From assembly GCA_012840535.1 (NCBI GenBank), contig DULF01000207.1, positions 1 through 51,304 on the forward strand: a DNA stretch of 51,304 nucleotides. Reading direction: 5' to 3'. The number at the start of each line of letters is the position of its first letter. Position 1 is the first letter of the stretch. This document shows positions 38,642 through 47,496 of this stretch, in pieces. The translations under genes and the position numbers were made by a program. The notes under the pieces are model-generated. The model had not been told where the DNA came from. It worked only from the letters and a program-made list of their open reading frames with translations, and searched no databases. The DNA is from Clostridiaceae bacterium (GTDB lineage Bacteria > Bacillota > Clostridia > Acetivibrionales > DUMB01).

Positions 38642-40060
38642 TTACAGCCTGAAATCCCGGCTTCCGTTGCTTATTTTTATCAGCTTTTCTCTCACAATGC
38701 TTCTCACTTTTTCACTGGGAATGTTTTCAATTTCCTTTTGAATCAGGGCTTCACCGATAGCTTTGGTTTCAGGTGAAGCGTAGTCTTCGAGGTATTCCTT
38801 GAGCGTCAGAAGGGCGTTGGGATGGCAGCAGTTCTGTATTTGCCCGGTTTTAGCAAGGCTCATAAACCTGTCACCGGTTCTACCTTCTCTGTAGCAGGCA
38901 GTGCAAAAGCTTGGAATATACCCTAGCTCCATAAGCCATTTTACAACTTCGTCAAGAGTTCTTCTGTCGTTAACATCAAATTGTGAAGTGTCCTCATCTT
39001 CCGGTTCAGGCTCACAATATCCTCCGACACTTGTTTTAGAACCTCCGCTTATTTGGGAAACACCCAGATGGAGTAAACGTTCCCTGCATTCCTTGCTTTC
39101 TCTTGTGGAAACAATCATTCCTGTATATGGTACGGCAATGCGAATGCATGCCACAATTTTGGCGAAGGTGTCGTCATCCACAGCGTTTAGAAATTTTGAC
39201 GGATCAATGTCATCAGCGGGACGGACCCTTGGAACGCTTATTGTATGGGGACCTACGCCGAACACTGCTTCAAGGTGCTCTGCATGCATCAACAGTGCGG
39301 TAAATTCATAACGGTATGACTCAAGCCCAAACAGTACACCCAGCCCGACATCATCTATACCGGCAAGCATTGCCCTGTCCATTGCCTCGGTATGAAAGGC
39401 GTAATTGTGTTTTGGACCTGTTGGATGCAACTTTTCATAGGTTTCCTTATTGTATGTTTCCTGAAAGAGAACATAAGTACCAATGCCGGCATCCTTAAGT
39501 TTCCTGTAATTTTCCACTGTTGTTGCGGCAATGTTGACATTAACACGGCGTATAGCCCCGTTTTTATGCTTGATGCTGTAAATTGTATTAATGCATTCAA
39601 GAATATATTCAATAGGATTATTAACAGGGTCCTCACCTGATTCAATTGCAATCCTTTTATGTCCCATATCCTGCAACGCAATGACTTCTCTGCGCACATC
39701 GTCCTGCGTCATTTTTTTTCTCGGAATATGTTTGTTTTGGTAATGGTACGGGCAATATACACAGCCGTTTACGCAGTAATTGGACAGATACAGCGGAGCA
39801 AACAGAACAATGCGGTTGCCGTAAATATCCTTTTTAATTTGTTCCGCCAGTTTAAAAATTTCCTTGTTTTTTTCTTCGATTTCGCAGTCAAGCAAAACTG
39901 CTGCCTCCCTGTGGGAAAGCCCTTTGCGGAGTTTTGCTTTTTCAATGATACCGTCGACAAGTTCAATATTATTCTTGTTTTTTTCCGCATACTCAAGTGT
40001 TTCAAGGATTTCCTCATGGGAAATAAACTCTTCTGCTTTTGAAGATTTTGGATTATACAT
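38642..40060 (-). CDS. hydG: [FeFe]-hydrogenase H-cluster radical SAM maturase HydG
   Basis: LSNYCVNGCVYCPYHYQNKHIPRKKMTQDDVRREV, YVLFQETYNKETYEKLHPTGPKHNYAFHTEAMDRA, C-terminal CTACYREGRTGDRFM...CCHPNALLTLKEYL. Confidence 0.95.
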   Translation of the reverse strand: MYNPKSSKAEEFISHEEILETLEYAEKNKNNIELVDGIIEKAKLRKGLSHREAAVLLDCEIEEKNKEIFKLAEQIKKDIYGNRIVLFAPLYLSNYCVNGCVYCPYHYQNKHIPRKKMTQDDVRREVIALQDMGHKRIAIESGEDPVNNPIEYILECINTIYSIKHKNGAIRRVNVNIAATTVENYRKLKDAGIGTYVLFQETYNKETYEKLHPTGPKHNYAFHTEAMDRAMLAGIDDVGLGVLFGLESYRYEFTALLMHAEHLEAVFGVGPHTISVPRVRPADDIDPSKFLNAVDDDTFAKIVACIRIAVPYTGMIVSTRESKECRERLLHLGVSQISGGSKTSVGGYCEPEPEDEDTSQFDVNDRRTLDEVVKWLMELGYIPSFCTACYREGRTGDRFMSLAKTGQIQNCCHPNALLTLKEYLEDYASPETKAIGEALIQKEIENIPSEKVRSIVREKLIKISNGSRDFRL

Positions 40061-40116
40061 AGTGATCATCCTTTCTTATTCGGGTCAGAAATATCTTCCC
40101 CTTCAGTAATAAATAC

Positions 40117-41169
40117 TTATTGTTTTAAAGCAATGGATTTATGGTCTCCACGAGAGGCAGATATACGGTAGCCGATGCTTTCAATCCGCTTTTGCAAGCA
40201 GCGCAGGCATTCCGCAGCCTCATCTCCCGTGCAAATCTTGTTATCATACAGTAAATATTTGTTCCTGACACTTTTCGGCGAAAGGTTTGGCATTACCACG
40301 TTAGCTCCGGCTAAAATGCCGAGCTCCCGTCCTTTAGGGTGGATTGTCCCTAAAGCGGTTGTAGCAGGTAGTAAAACCTGCGGCAGCATTAAGCGGATAA
40401 TCCCAAGCAAAAACAACGTCAACTCAAGGGTGCCAGCCTTCTCACCGGCAAATGGCGTGTCATGATGCGGTATATAGGGACCGATGCCAACCATATGCGG
40501 GTTTAGTTCATTTATAAACAACAAATCTTCCACCAGGCAATCAGTTGTTTGAAAAGGAGAACCCACCATAAACCCGCATCCAACCTGATACCCTATATCT
40601 TTCAGGTAATATAAGCACTGTTTTCGGTTTTCAAGGGACATGCTTTTAGGGTGCAGTTTTCCGTAATGCTCGGCATTTGCGGTTTCATGGCGCAACAGGT
40701 AGCGGTCCGCACCCGCATCAAAGAATGCTTTGTATGATTCGTAGCTCCTTTCGCCTATGGAGAGCGTGACGGCGCAGTCAGGGTATTTTCTTTTTATTGA
40801 ACTGACTATGTCAACTATTTTCTCATCTGTGAAATAGCCGTCTTCTCCCCCTTGAAGCACAAAGGTGCGAAAACCTAGGTCATACCCCATGGAGCAGCAC
40901 TCAAGGATCTGGTCCTTTGTCAGGCGGTACCGCTCGGCATTTTTATTGCTCCTGCGGATGCCGCAGTAGTAACAGTCGTTTTTGCAATAATTCGTAAACT
41001 CAATCAGGCCACGTATATACACATCATATCCGTAGTTTTCAATCCGGACTTCCCGTGCCTTTTCGAAAAGGTATTCTGAAAGCTCAGGATTCCGGTTATC
41101 AAGCAATTCTTTATATTCATCCGCTGTAAGAGCGGTTGTTTTATAAAGCTTATCAATCAGACTCTTCAT
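40117..41169 (-). CDS. hydE: [FeFe]-hydrogenase H-cluster radical SAM maturase HydE
   Basis: IEFTNYCKNDCYYCGIRRSNKNAERYRL, FVLQGGEDGYFTDEKIVDIV, GCGFMVGSPFQTTDCLVEDL, GIGPYIPHHDTPF. Confidence 0.95.
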   Translation of the reverse strand: MKSLIDKLYKTTALTADEYKELLDNRNPELSEYLFEKAREVRIENYGYDVYIRGLIEFTNYCKNDCYYCGIRRSNKNAERYRLTKDQILECCSMGYDLGFRTFVLQGGEDGYFTDEKIVDIVSSIKRKYPDCAVTLSIGERSYESYKAFFDAGADRYLLRHETANAEHYGKLHPKSMSLENRKQCLYYLKDIGYQVGCGFMVGSPFQTTDCLVEDLLFINELNPHMVGIGPYIPHHDTPFAGEKAGTLELTLFLLGIIRLMLPQVLLPATTALGTIHPKGRELGILAGANVVMPNLSPKSVRNKYLLYDNKICTGDEAAECLRCLQKRIESIGYRISASRGDHKSIALKQ

Positions 41170-41440
41170 CAGGCACCTCTTTTTTCGTTTTACCGCTTAT
41201 TTTGGAATATGCCGTTTTTGTGCTTACGCCGGGCAGTTTTCCCAGCTTTCCGGAAAGTGCGCTTATAATATCCTGCGGTGCGTCAATTGCAATGCTTATT
41301 ATATTTATTCCTTTTTCACGGTATGGCAAGCCCATTCTGCCGATAATGTATTTTCCATAGTCGTGTAAAATACTGTTAAGTTTTTCAACCGAATTATTGT
41401 TTTCAACAATTATTCCAATAATTGCAACTCTTGTATCCAT
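41153..41440 (-). CDS. TM1266-type iron-only hydrogenase system putative regulator
   Basis: MDTRVAIIGIIVENNNSVEKLNSILHDYGKYIIGRMGLPYREKGINIISIAIDAPQDIISALSGKLGKLPGV; overlaps hydE start. Confidence 0.88.
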   Translation of the reverse strand: MDTRVAIIGIIVENNNSVEKLNSILHDYGKYIIGRMGLPYREKGINIISIAIDAPQDIISALSGKLGKLPGVSTKTAYSKISGKTKKEVPDEESD

Positions 41441-41473
41441 GCAAACCCGGCTCCTGAAATCCATTAATAAACT

Positions 41474-41640
41474 AAAAAAGCGCCGCGAAAGGCGCAAAAA
41501 TTACAAAACCAATTTTAAATTCCGTAAACTGTTGTGCCTTTCGCCTCATAATCCTTTAAACTTATTCGGCGTCAGTAACAATTGTTGTTTTTTGCTTTGT
41601 CATAAGAGCATTCTTGTGACTCAGCAAAAGACACTTATTT
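41474..41640 (-). promoter_or_regulatory. Candidate structured 5' leader with terminator/antiterminator, upstream of TM1266-hydE-hydG
   Basis: Two hairpins (41590-41629; 41542-41571), terminator GCGCC-TTTCGC-GGCGC-T6 (minus), and GCGAAAGGC (plus 41536-41544 complement) able to pair with the terminator 5' arm; TTGACA promoter-like sites just upstream. Confidence 0.6.
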
Positions 41641-41790
41641 CTATTTATAGTTTATCAGATTGTCAAGAATTTGTCAATGTATGAGACTTTAATTCTCAAA
41701 ATTTATCTTGACAAATGGTATCTCTACTATTATTTTAGTATATAATAGATATTACGTTACATTGTTTTGAAAAGTTTAATAATTCAAAGG

Positions 41791-42094
41791 CAATGACGGA
41801 GAAGAGTACATACGGAAGTTTTTCAAGCGAGTTAGAGTTTGGTGGGAGTCTAATAAAACGACCGTATGGAAGGCAGCTCCTGAGTCTCTCCTTGAGAACT
41901 GGAAATTGCAAAAGTTATAGGGAGCGGCTGAACAAGCTTTTTGCAATTTCTAAAGTAGAGGAAGACGTTATCTCGCGTTATAGAGAAGCAGTATGTTTGT
42001 ACTGTGGCAAGAGAGGGCGCTTAAAATGCGCCAAATAGGGTGGTACCGCGGATTACTCCTTCGTCCCTTTGTGGATTGAAGGAGTTTATTTTTT
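41791..42094 (+). ncRNA. T-box riboswitch leader
   Basis: AATGACGGAGAAGAGTA start, AGCGAG...GGTGGGAG stem I distal motifs, AGGGTGGTACCGCGG antiterminator (42037-42051), terminator ACTCCTTC...GAAGGAGT + T tract. Confidence 0.96.
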
Positions 42095-42124
42095 AGTAAA
42101 AAAATTTGAAAGGAGAGTAGCAGT

Positions 42125-42604
42125 ATGGAAGAGTTGCTGGAAATACTGGAAAAGAACAGTAAGCTTAGCGAAGAGCAAATAGCTGTAATGCTCGGAAAAA
42201 GTGTGGAGGAAATTAAAAGCGCAATAAAAAAACTTGAGGATGAAGGTGTTATTTTAGGGTACACCACTCTTATAGACTGGGAAAAAACAAGCAAGGAACC
42301 TGTAACAGCCCTCATTGAGGTCAGGGTTACTCCTCAAAGAGGAGAGGGGTTTGACAAAGTGGCTGAAAGAATATACAGGTACCCTCAGGTAAAGGCGTGC
42401 TATTTAGTATCGGGGGGATTCGATCTTATGGTCGTTATAGAGGGCAAGAGCATGAAAGAGGTGGCTCTGTTTGTAGCTGAAAAACTTGCCCCGTTGGAAT
42501 CTGTGGTAAGTACCTCTACTCACTTTGTATTGAAAAAGTATAAGGACAAGGGCGTTATTTTTGAAAAAAGCAGACCGGACAACAGGGAGGTTATAATTCT
42601 ATGA
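42125..42604 (+). CDS. Lrp/AsnC family transcriptional regulator
   Basis: LLEILEKNSKLSEEQIAVMLGKSVEEIKSAIKKLEDEGVILGYTTLIDW; RAM-like C-terminal domain. Confidence 0.93.
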   Translation: MEELLEILEKNSKLSEEQIAVMLGKSVEEIKSAIKKLEDEGVILGYTTLIDWEKTSKEPVTALIEVRVTPQRGEGFDKVAERIYRYPQVKACYLVSGGFDLMVVIEGKSMKEVALFVAEKLAPLESVVSTSTHFVLKKYKDKGVIFEKSRPDNREVIIL

Positions 42605-43776
42605 ACATTGAAAAAATGATTTCACCTACAATCAGAAACATTCCTCCTTCCGGGATAAGGAAATATTTTGATCTTGTCAATGAAATGAAGGACGTAATTT
42701 CTCTTGGCATAGGGGAGCCTGATTTTGTGACGCCTTGGAATGTCAGGGAAGCCGGGATTTATTCCCTGGAAAAAGGGTATACCCATTATAGTTCAAACGC
42801 AGGTTTTATAGAGCTGCGCCGGGAAATTGCAGCGTATTTAAAGAGAAAATATTCACTTGATTATAGGCCTGAAGACCAAATTATTGTAACAGTCGGAGCC
42901 AGCGAGGGGATAGACATCGCATTAAGGGCGCTTATTGAGCCAGGCGATGAAGTCATTATACCTGAGCCGAGCTTTGTTGCATATAAAGGCTGTGCTGTTT
43001 TTGCCAGGGCGGTTCCGGTGATTATTGAGCTCAGAGAAGAAGATCAATTCAGGCTGACACCCGAATTGCTTGAACCTGCTATCACAGAGAAGACAAAGGT
43101 TTTAATTCTGCCTTACCCAAATAACCCAACCGGTGCAATTATGAATGAAGATGACCTGAGAAAGATTGTCGAGGTATTAAAGGATAAGGATATTATTGTG
43201 ATTTCCGATGAGATATACGGGGAACTGACTTATGAAGGAAAACATGTTTCCATAGCAAGTTTCCCGGAGATGAAGGACAGGACTATTCTTATCAATGGTT
43301 TTTCAAAGGCTTTTGCCATGACAGGTTGGAGGCTTGGTTATGCATGCGGGCATCCTGCGGTAATTGACGCAATGAAAAAGATACATCAATATGCCATAAT
43401 GTGTTCGCCGACTACAGCGCAACATGCTGCAATAGAAGCGCTGAGAAACAGCGATGATGATGTGCAGGCTATGGTAAGGGAATACAACGGAAGAAGAAGG
43501 ATAATGGTCGATGGGTTCAGAAAAGCCGGATTGGACTGCTTTGAACCTCTGGGCGCATTTTATACTTTCCCGAGTATAAAAAAGACAGGTTTGACTTCCG
43601 ATGAATTTTGCGAAAGGCTCCTCATGGAGGAAAGAGTATTGGTTGTACCCGGAACGGCATTTGGGGATTGCGGGGCAGGTTTTATAAGGGCGACCTATGC
43701 AAGCTCCATTGAGAACATATCAGAGGCATTAATCAGGATCCAGAGGTTTGTTGAAAGGTATTCCAATGCTAAATAA
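42601..43776 (+). CDS. Pyridoxal phosphate-dependent class I/II aminotransferase
   Basis: ISLGIGEPDFVTPWNVREA, PYPNNPTGAIM, ISDEIYGELTY, NGFSKAFAMTGWRLGYACG; overlaps the Lrp gene stop. Confidence 0.95.
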   Translation: MNIEKMISPTIRNIPPSGIRKYFDLVNEMKDVISLGIGEPDFVTPWNVREAGIYSLEKGYTHYSSNAGFIELRREIAAYLKRKYSLDYRPEDQIIVTVGASEGIDIALRALIEPGDEVIIPEPSFVAYKGCAVFARAVPVIIELREEDQFRLTPELLEPAITEKTKVLILPYPNNPTGAIMNEDDLRKIVEVLKDKDIIVISDEIYGELTYEGKHVSIASFPEMKDRTILINGFSKAFAMTGWRLGYACGHPAVIDAMKKIHQYAIMCSPTTAQHAAIEALRNSDDDVQAMVREYNGRRRIMVDGFRKAGLDCFEPLGAFYTFPSIKKTGLTSDEFCERLLMEERVLVVPGTAFGDCGAGFIRATYASSIENISEALIRIQRFVERYSNAK

Positions 43777-43852
43777 GCTGTGTTGACAATTTACTTTTTA
43801 CATCGGATAATAAGTATTGTTAAAACTGCGCAATAATGAAAGGGTGATTGGG

Positions 43853-44984
43853 ATGCTTGAATTGGAACAGCTTAAGCTTGAGATCGAAGCAATCAAAGAA
43901 GACCTTGATGAAATGGGGGCTTCACTTTGACATCCCAAAGCTGAGAAATGAAATTGAGGAACTGGAACAAAAGGCTGCAGAGCCGGGCTTTTGGGATGAT
44001 ATTGAGAAATCTCAGAAGGTTCTTCAAAGAACAAAGTCACTCAAAACAAAGCTTGAAAAATATCAGAAGCTTTGTGATGAGTGGAGCGATTTAATCACTT
44101 TGTGTGAGCTTGGCTTGGAAGAACAGGATGAGAGCGTGATACCTGAAGTTAATGAAGGGTTTAAAGAGCTGAAGAAAAATTTTGAGAAATTAAGACTGGA
44201 AACTCTCCTTACGGGACCATATGATAAAAATAATGCCATACTCACGCTTCATGCGGGCGCTGGCGGAACTGAAGCCCAGGACTGGGTGGAGATGCTTCTT
44301 AGAATGTATACCCGCTGGGCTGAACAAAGGGGCTATACCATAAAAACCCTTGATTTTCTTGCCGGTGAAGAAGCAGGCATAAAGAGTGTAACAATACAGG
44401 TAACCGGTGAAAACGCTTATGGATACTTGAAATCTGAGAAAGGCGTACACAGGCTGGTAAGGATTTCTCCCTTTGACGCTTCAGGGAGAAGACATACATC
44501 CTTTGCTTCGGTGGAAGTTTTACCGGAACTTGATGACACTATTGAGATTAATATTAACCCCGATGACTTGCGTATTGATACTTTCCGTTCAAGCGGAGCA
44601 GGGGGACAACATGTTAATAAGACAGATTCTGCTGTAAGGATAACCCATATTCCCACAGGCATTGTCGTATCCTGCCAAACTGAGCGTTCACAGCACCAGA
44701 ACAAGGAAACGGCAATGAAAATGCTTAAAGCCAAGCTCCTTGAACTGAAAGAACGTGAGCAAAAGGAGAAGATTGAAGACTTAAAGGGTGTTCAGATGGA
44801 AATTGCCTGGGGAAGCCAGATAAGGTCATATGTATTTTGTCCGTATACTCTTGTCAAGGATCACAGGACAAACTACGAAGAAGGAAATGTAAACTCTGTA
44901 ATGGACGGAGAAATTGACGGATTTATAAACGCATACCTTGTCGCGAACAGCAGTGTAAAAAATAATGAAGGAAGCCTGACCTAA
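43853..44984 (+). CDS. prfB: Peptide chain release factor 2, with programmed +1 frameshift
   Basis: Zero-frame MLELEQLKLEIEAIKEDLDEMGASL then CTT TGA C (TGA at 43928-43930), continuing +1 as DIPKLRNEIEELEQKAAEPGFWDD...; GAGGQHVNKTDSAVRITHIPTG. Confidence 0.96.
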
Positions 44985-45006
44985 TTAAGTGCCAGGCTCC
45001 TTCATT
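44964..45006 (+). terminator. Intrinsic terminator overlapping the prfB 3' end
   Basis: AATGAAGGA-a-GCCTG ... CAGGCTCCTTCATT then TTTCT; 5' arm lies in the last codons of prfB. Confidence 0.75.
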
Positions 45007-45187
45007 TTCTATATCAATTGAGGACGAGAGTTGTATAACTACTATTCTACTCACCCAATATAATAATACCAAATGAGGAAATGATGTACAACGAATGTTA
45101 AGGACTTGTAAAATAAGTGAAACATAATAGTTATATTTTATCTGATGCACGGGAAATAATATTTCAGCCAAAAGAAAATATAGCGCA

Positions 45188-46138
45188 ATGGAGGTAAAAG
45201 CAACGTTATACAATAAGTTTTCTGATTATTTGAAAAACAAATATGGCACAAAGGTGTACAAGCTTCCTGTCAACCTTCCCGTTTCGTGTCCCAACAGAGA
45301 CGGATGTTTAAGCGATAAAGGGTGCATATTCTGCGGCGAAGAAGGGGCGGGCTTTGAAAGCCTTCCCAATTATGTTCCGGTAAGTGAACAATTGCTCAGG
45401 AATGCGGCATATATAGGCAGAAACTATAGTGCGCATAAATTTATAGCCTATTTTCAAAATTATTCAAATACGTATCTTCCCTTTGAAGACTTCAAACGGT
45501 ATGTCACTAACGCATGCATGGAAAATGTCGTTGCAATATACATATCAACTCGTCCCGATTGCATTAATGACAGGTACCTTGAATTTTTAAACGAAACCTC
45601 AAAGACAATGCAAAAGGATATTGTTATTGAACTAGGAATTCAGACCGTAAACTATAAAACGCTGAAAATGCTCAATAGAGGACATACGCTTGCAGAATTC
45701 ATAGATGCGATGCTGAGGATTAAAAGATTCGGCATTGGTTCATGTGCCCACTGCATTGTAGATTTGCCTATGGACACAATGGATGATGTTGTGGAAACTT
45801 CGAAAGTTTTGTCTGCTTTAGGGGTTGACCAGGTTAAGTGCCATTCATTATACATTCTTAAAGACACCGTTTTGGGGGAAATGTACCTCAGGGGAGAAAT
45901 AAAGCCTGTAGAATTTGAAGAATATATTGAAAGAGTCATCAGTTTTTTAGAATATCTTGATCCTTCTATTGTAATTCAGAGATTGGCCGGGAGAGCTCCG
46001 GAGGAAAGGAGCCTGTTTTGCAATTGGGGCATGAGCTGGTGGAAGGTGCTTGACATGATTGAAGAAAAGATGAAAGCTGAAGGCAGGTACCAGGGAAGAA
46101 AATTTGGTTACTTGAACGGGGAAACCTGTATAAAGTAA
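45188..46138 (+). CDS. TIGR01212 family radical SAM protein (YhcC-like)
   Basis: VYKLPVNLPVSCPNRDGCLSDKGCIFCGEEGAGFESL, IELGIQTVNYKTLKMLNRGHTLAEF. Confidence 0.92.
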   Translation: MEVKATLYNKFSDYLKNKYGTKVYKLPVNLPVSCPNRDGCLSDKGCIFCGEEGAGFESLPNYVPVSEQLLRNAAYIGRNYSAHKFIAYFQNYSNTYLPFEDFKRYVTNACMENVVAIYISTRPDCINDRYLEFLNETSKTMQKDIVIELGIQTVNYKTLKMLNRGHTLAEFIDAMLRIKRFGIGSCAHCIVDLPMDTMDDVVETSKVLSALGVDQVKCHSLYILKDTVLGEMYLRGEIKPVEFEEYIERVISFLEYLDPSIVIQRLAGRAPEERSLFCNWGMSWWKVLDMIEEKMKAEGRYQGRKFGYLNGETCIK

Positions 46139-46196
46139 GCATATGGCATAAATTTTCTTTACAACACATCTTACTAATGCTACAATATAACTATAC

Positions 46197-46217
46197 TTTG
46201 TATAACATTTAAACAAA
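46197..46217. promoter_or_regulatory. Candidate ROK operator, copy 1
   Basis: TTTGTATAA-CAT-TTAAACAAA, 9-3-9 palindrome (one mismatch); identical arms at 47452-47472. Confidence 0.65.
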
Positions 46218-46240
46218 CCAGGTATTATACAGGACCTTTT

Positions 46241-47407
46241 ATGCGGAACACAATTTCAGATATACAAAATGTAAAACTGAATAATATGAAAATTGTCCTT
46301 GATGCCATCAGGAAAAGAGGAACAGTTTCAAGGGCCTCTATTGCCAGGATAACAGGTCTTACAAGGGCAACAGTTTCGTCGTTGGTTGATGAACTTCTTG
46401 AAAAAGGACTTGTTGAAGAGATAGGGGAAGGAAAGTCCAGCGGCGGACGAAAACCGATATTGTTGAAACTGAATGCAAACAGCTACCTTGCTGTGGGAAT
46501 AAACCTATCCGATGACAAAACCATAAGAGGGTATTTGTGCAACCTGGAAGCAGAAGTTGTTGCTATAGCGGAACAAAAGTACGAAAACAATTTTGACAGT
46601 ATACTATATGCAATTCTGAATATAGTATCGAATTTGCTTAAAGCAGTTCCTGAAAAAAGCAAGATAGCAGGTATTGGTATAGGCGCTGCGGGAATTGTCA
46701 ATCCTTCCAAAAAAGAAGTGTTGTTCAGTACAAATTTTGATATTTTAGGTGCCGGACTGGTCAAAAAGCTTATTGAAAAATATAGCCTTCCTGTGTATAT
46801 AGAAAATGAATCCAATGCTGCTGCATGGGCGGAGAAAGAGTACGGCAGCGGAAAAGGCTTTAACAATATACTATACCTTTCCAAAGGAAAGGGGATTGGT
46901 TCAGGTATTATAATTGACGGCAACATATATTATGGAAGTTTTTACGGTGCCGGCGAAATCGGGCATGTTATGGTAGACCCAAACGGAATGAGGTGCAGAT
47001 GTGGCGCAATAGGATGCCTTGAGACTTTTATCGGGCAAGAGAAGATACTAGCCCAAATAAAAGAGAAAACAGGAGAAGAGTTGAGCATTAATGACGCAAT
47101 AAAGCGTTATTCCAATGGAGACCCGGATATTAAAGAGGTTGTGAGCTGTGAAGCTTCTTACCTTGGAAAGGCGTTGGCAATTTCTTCGAGCTTGCTGAAT
47201 ATTGACCAGATAATACTTGGAGGCTATATAATCCAGTATGGCAGCAATTTTCTTGCACAGGTTGAGGAGTCTTTCCGCGAACACACAATGAGTTATTACC
47301 GTGACAGGATCAGTATTAAATTTGCAAAACTTGGAAGGGATGCCGTAGGAATTGGCGGAGCTTCGCTTGTGCTAAAAAGGGTATGGGACCTGGAAATTAT
47401 CAGGTAA
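46241..47407 (+). CDS. ROK family transcriptional regulator
   Basis: N-terminal HTH (GTVSRASIARITGLTRATVSSLVDELLEKGLVEEIG), ROK core GAGEIGHVMVDPNGMRCRCGAIGCLETF. Confidence 0.94.
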   Translation: MRNTISDIQNVKLNNMKIVLDAIRKRGTVSRASIARITGLTRATVSSLVDELLEKGLVEEIGEGKSSGGRKPILLKLNANSYLAVGINLSDDKTIRGYLCNLEAEVVAIAEQKYENNFDSILYAILNIVSNLLKAVPEKSKIAGIGIGAAGIVNPSKKEVLFSTNFDILGAGLVKKLIEKYSLPVYIENESNAAAWAEKEYGSGKGFNNILYLSKGKGIGSGIIIDGNIYYGSFYGAGEIGHVMVDPNGMRCRCGAIGCLETFIGQEKILAQIKEKTGEELSINDAIKRYSNGDPDIKEVVSCEASYLGKALAISSSLLNIDQIILGGYIIQYGSNFLAQVEESFREHTMSYYRDRISIKFAKLGRDAVGIGGASLVLKRVWDLEIIR

Positions 47408-47451
47408 ACTAAAAGCACATAGTTGTGCTCGTAATAATATATTTTTAAGAC

Positions 47452-47472
47452 TTTGTATAATAATTAAACAAA
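47452..47472. promoter_or_regulatory. Candidate ROK operator, copy 2
   Basis: TTTGTATAA-TAA-TTAAACAAA; arms identical to copy 1, contains a TATAAT. Confidence 0.65.
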
Positions 47473-47496
47473 TAAAATAACAGGAGGTTAATTTTT

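Noticed and set aside
41793-42038. 81-aa plus-strand ORF (MTEKSTYGSFSSELEF...)
   Set aside because: Lies entirely inside the T-box leader RNA; conserved T-box motifs explain the sequence.
43848-43925. N-terminus MGCLNWNSLSLRSKQSKKTLMKWGLHF of the listed prfB ORF
   Set aside because: Out-of-frame reading upstream of the +1 frameshift; the real start is ATG 43853 in the zero frame.
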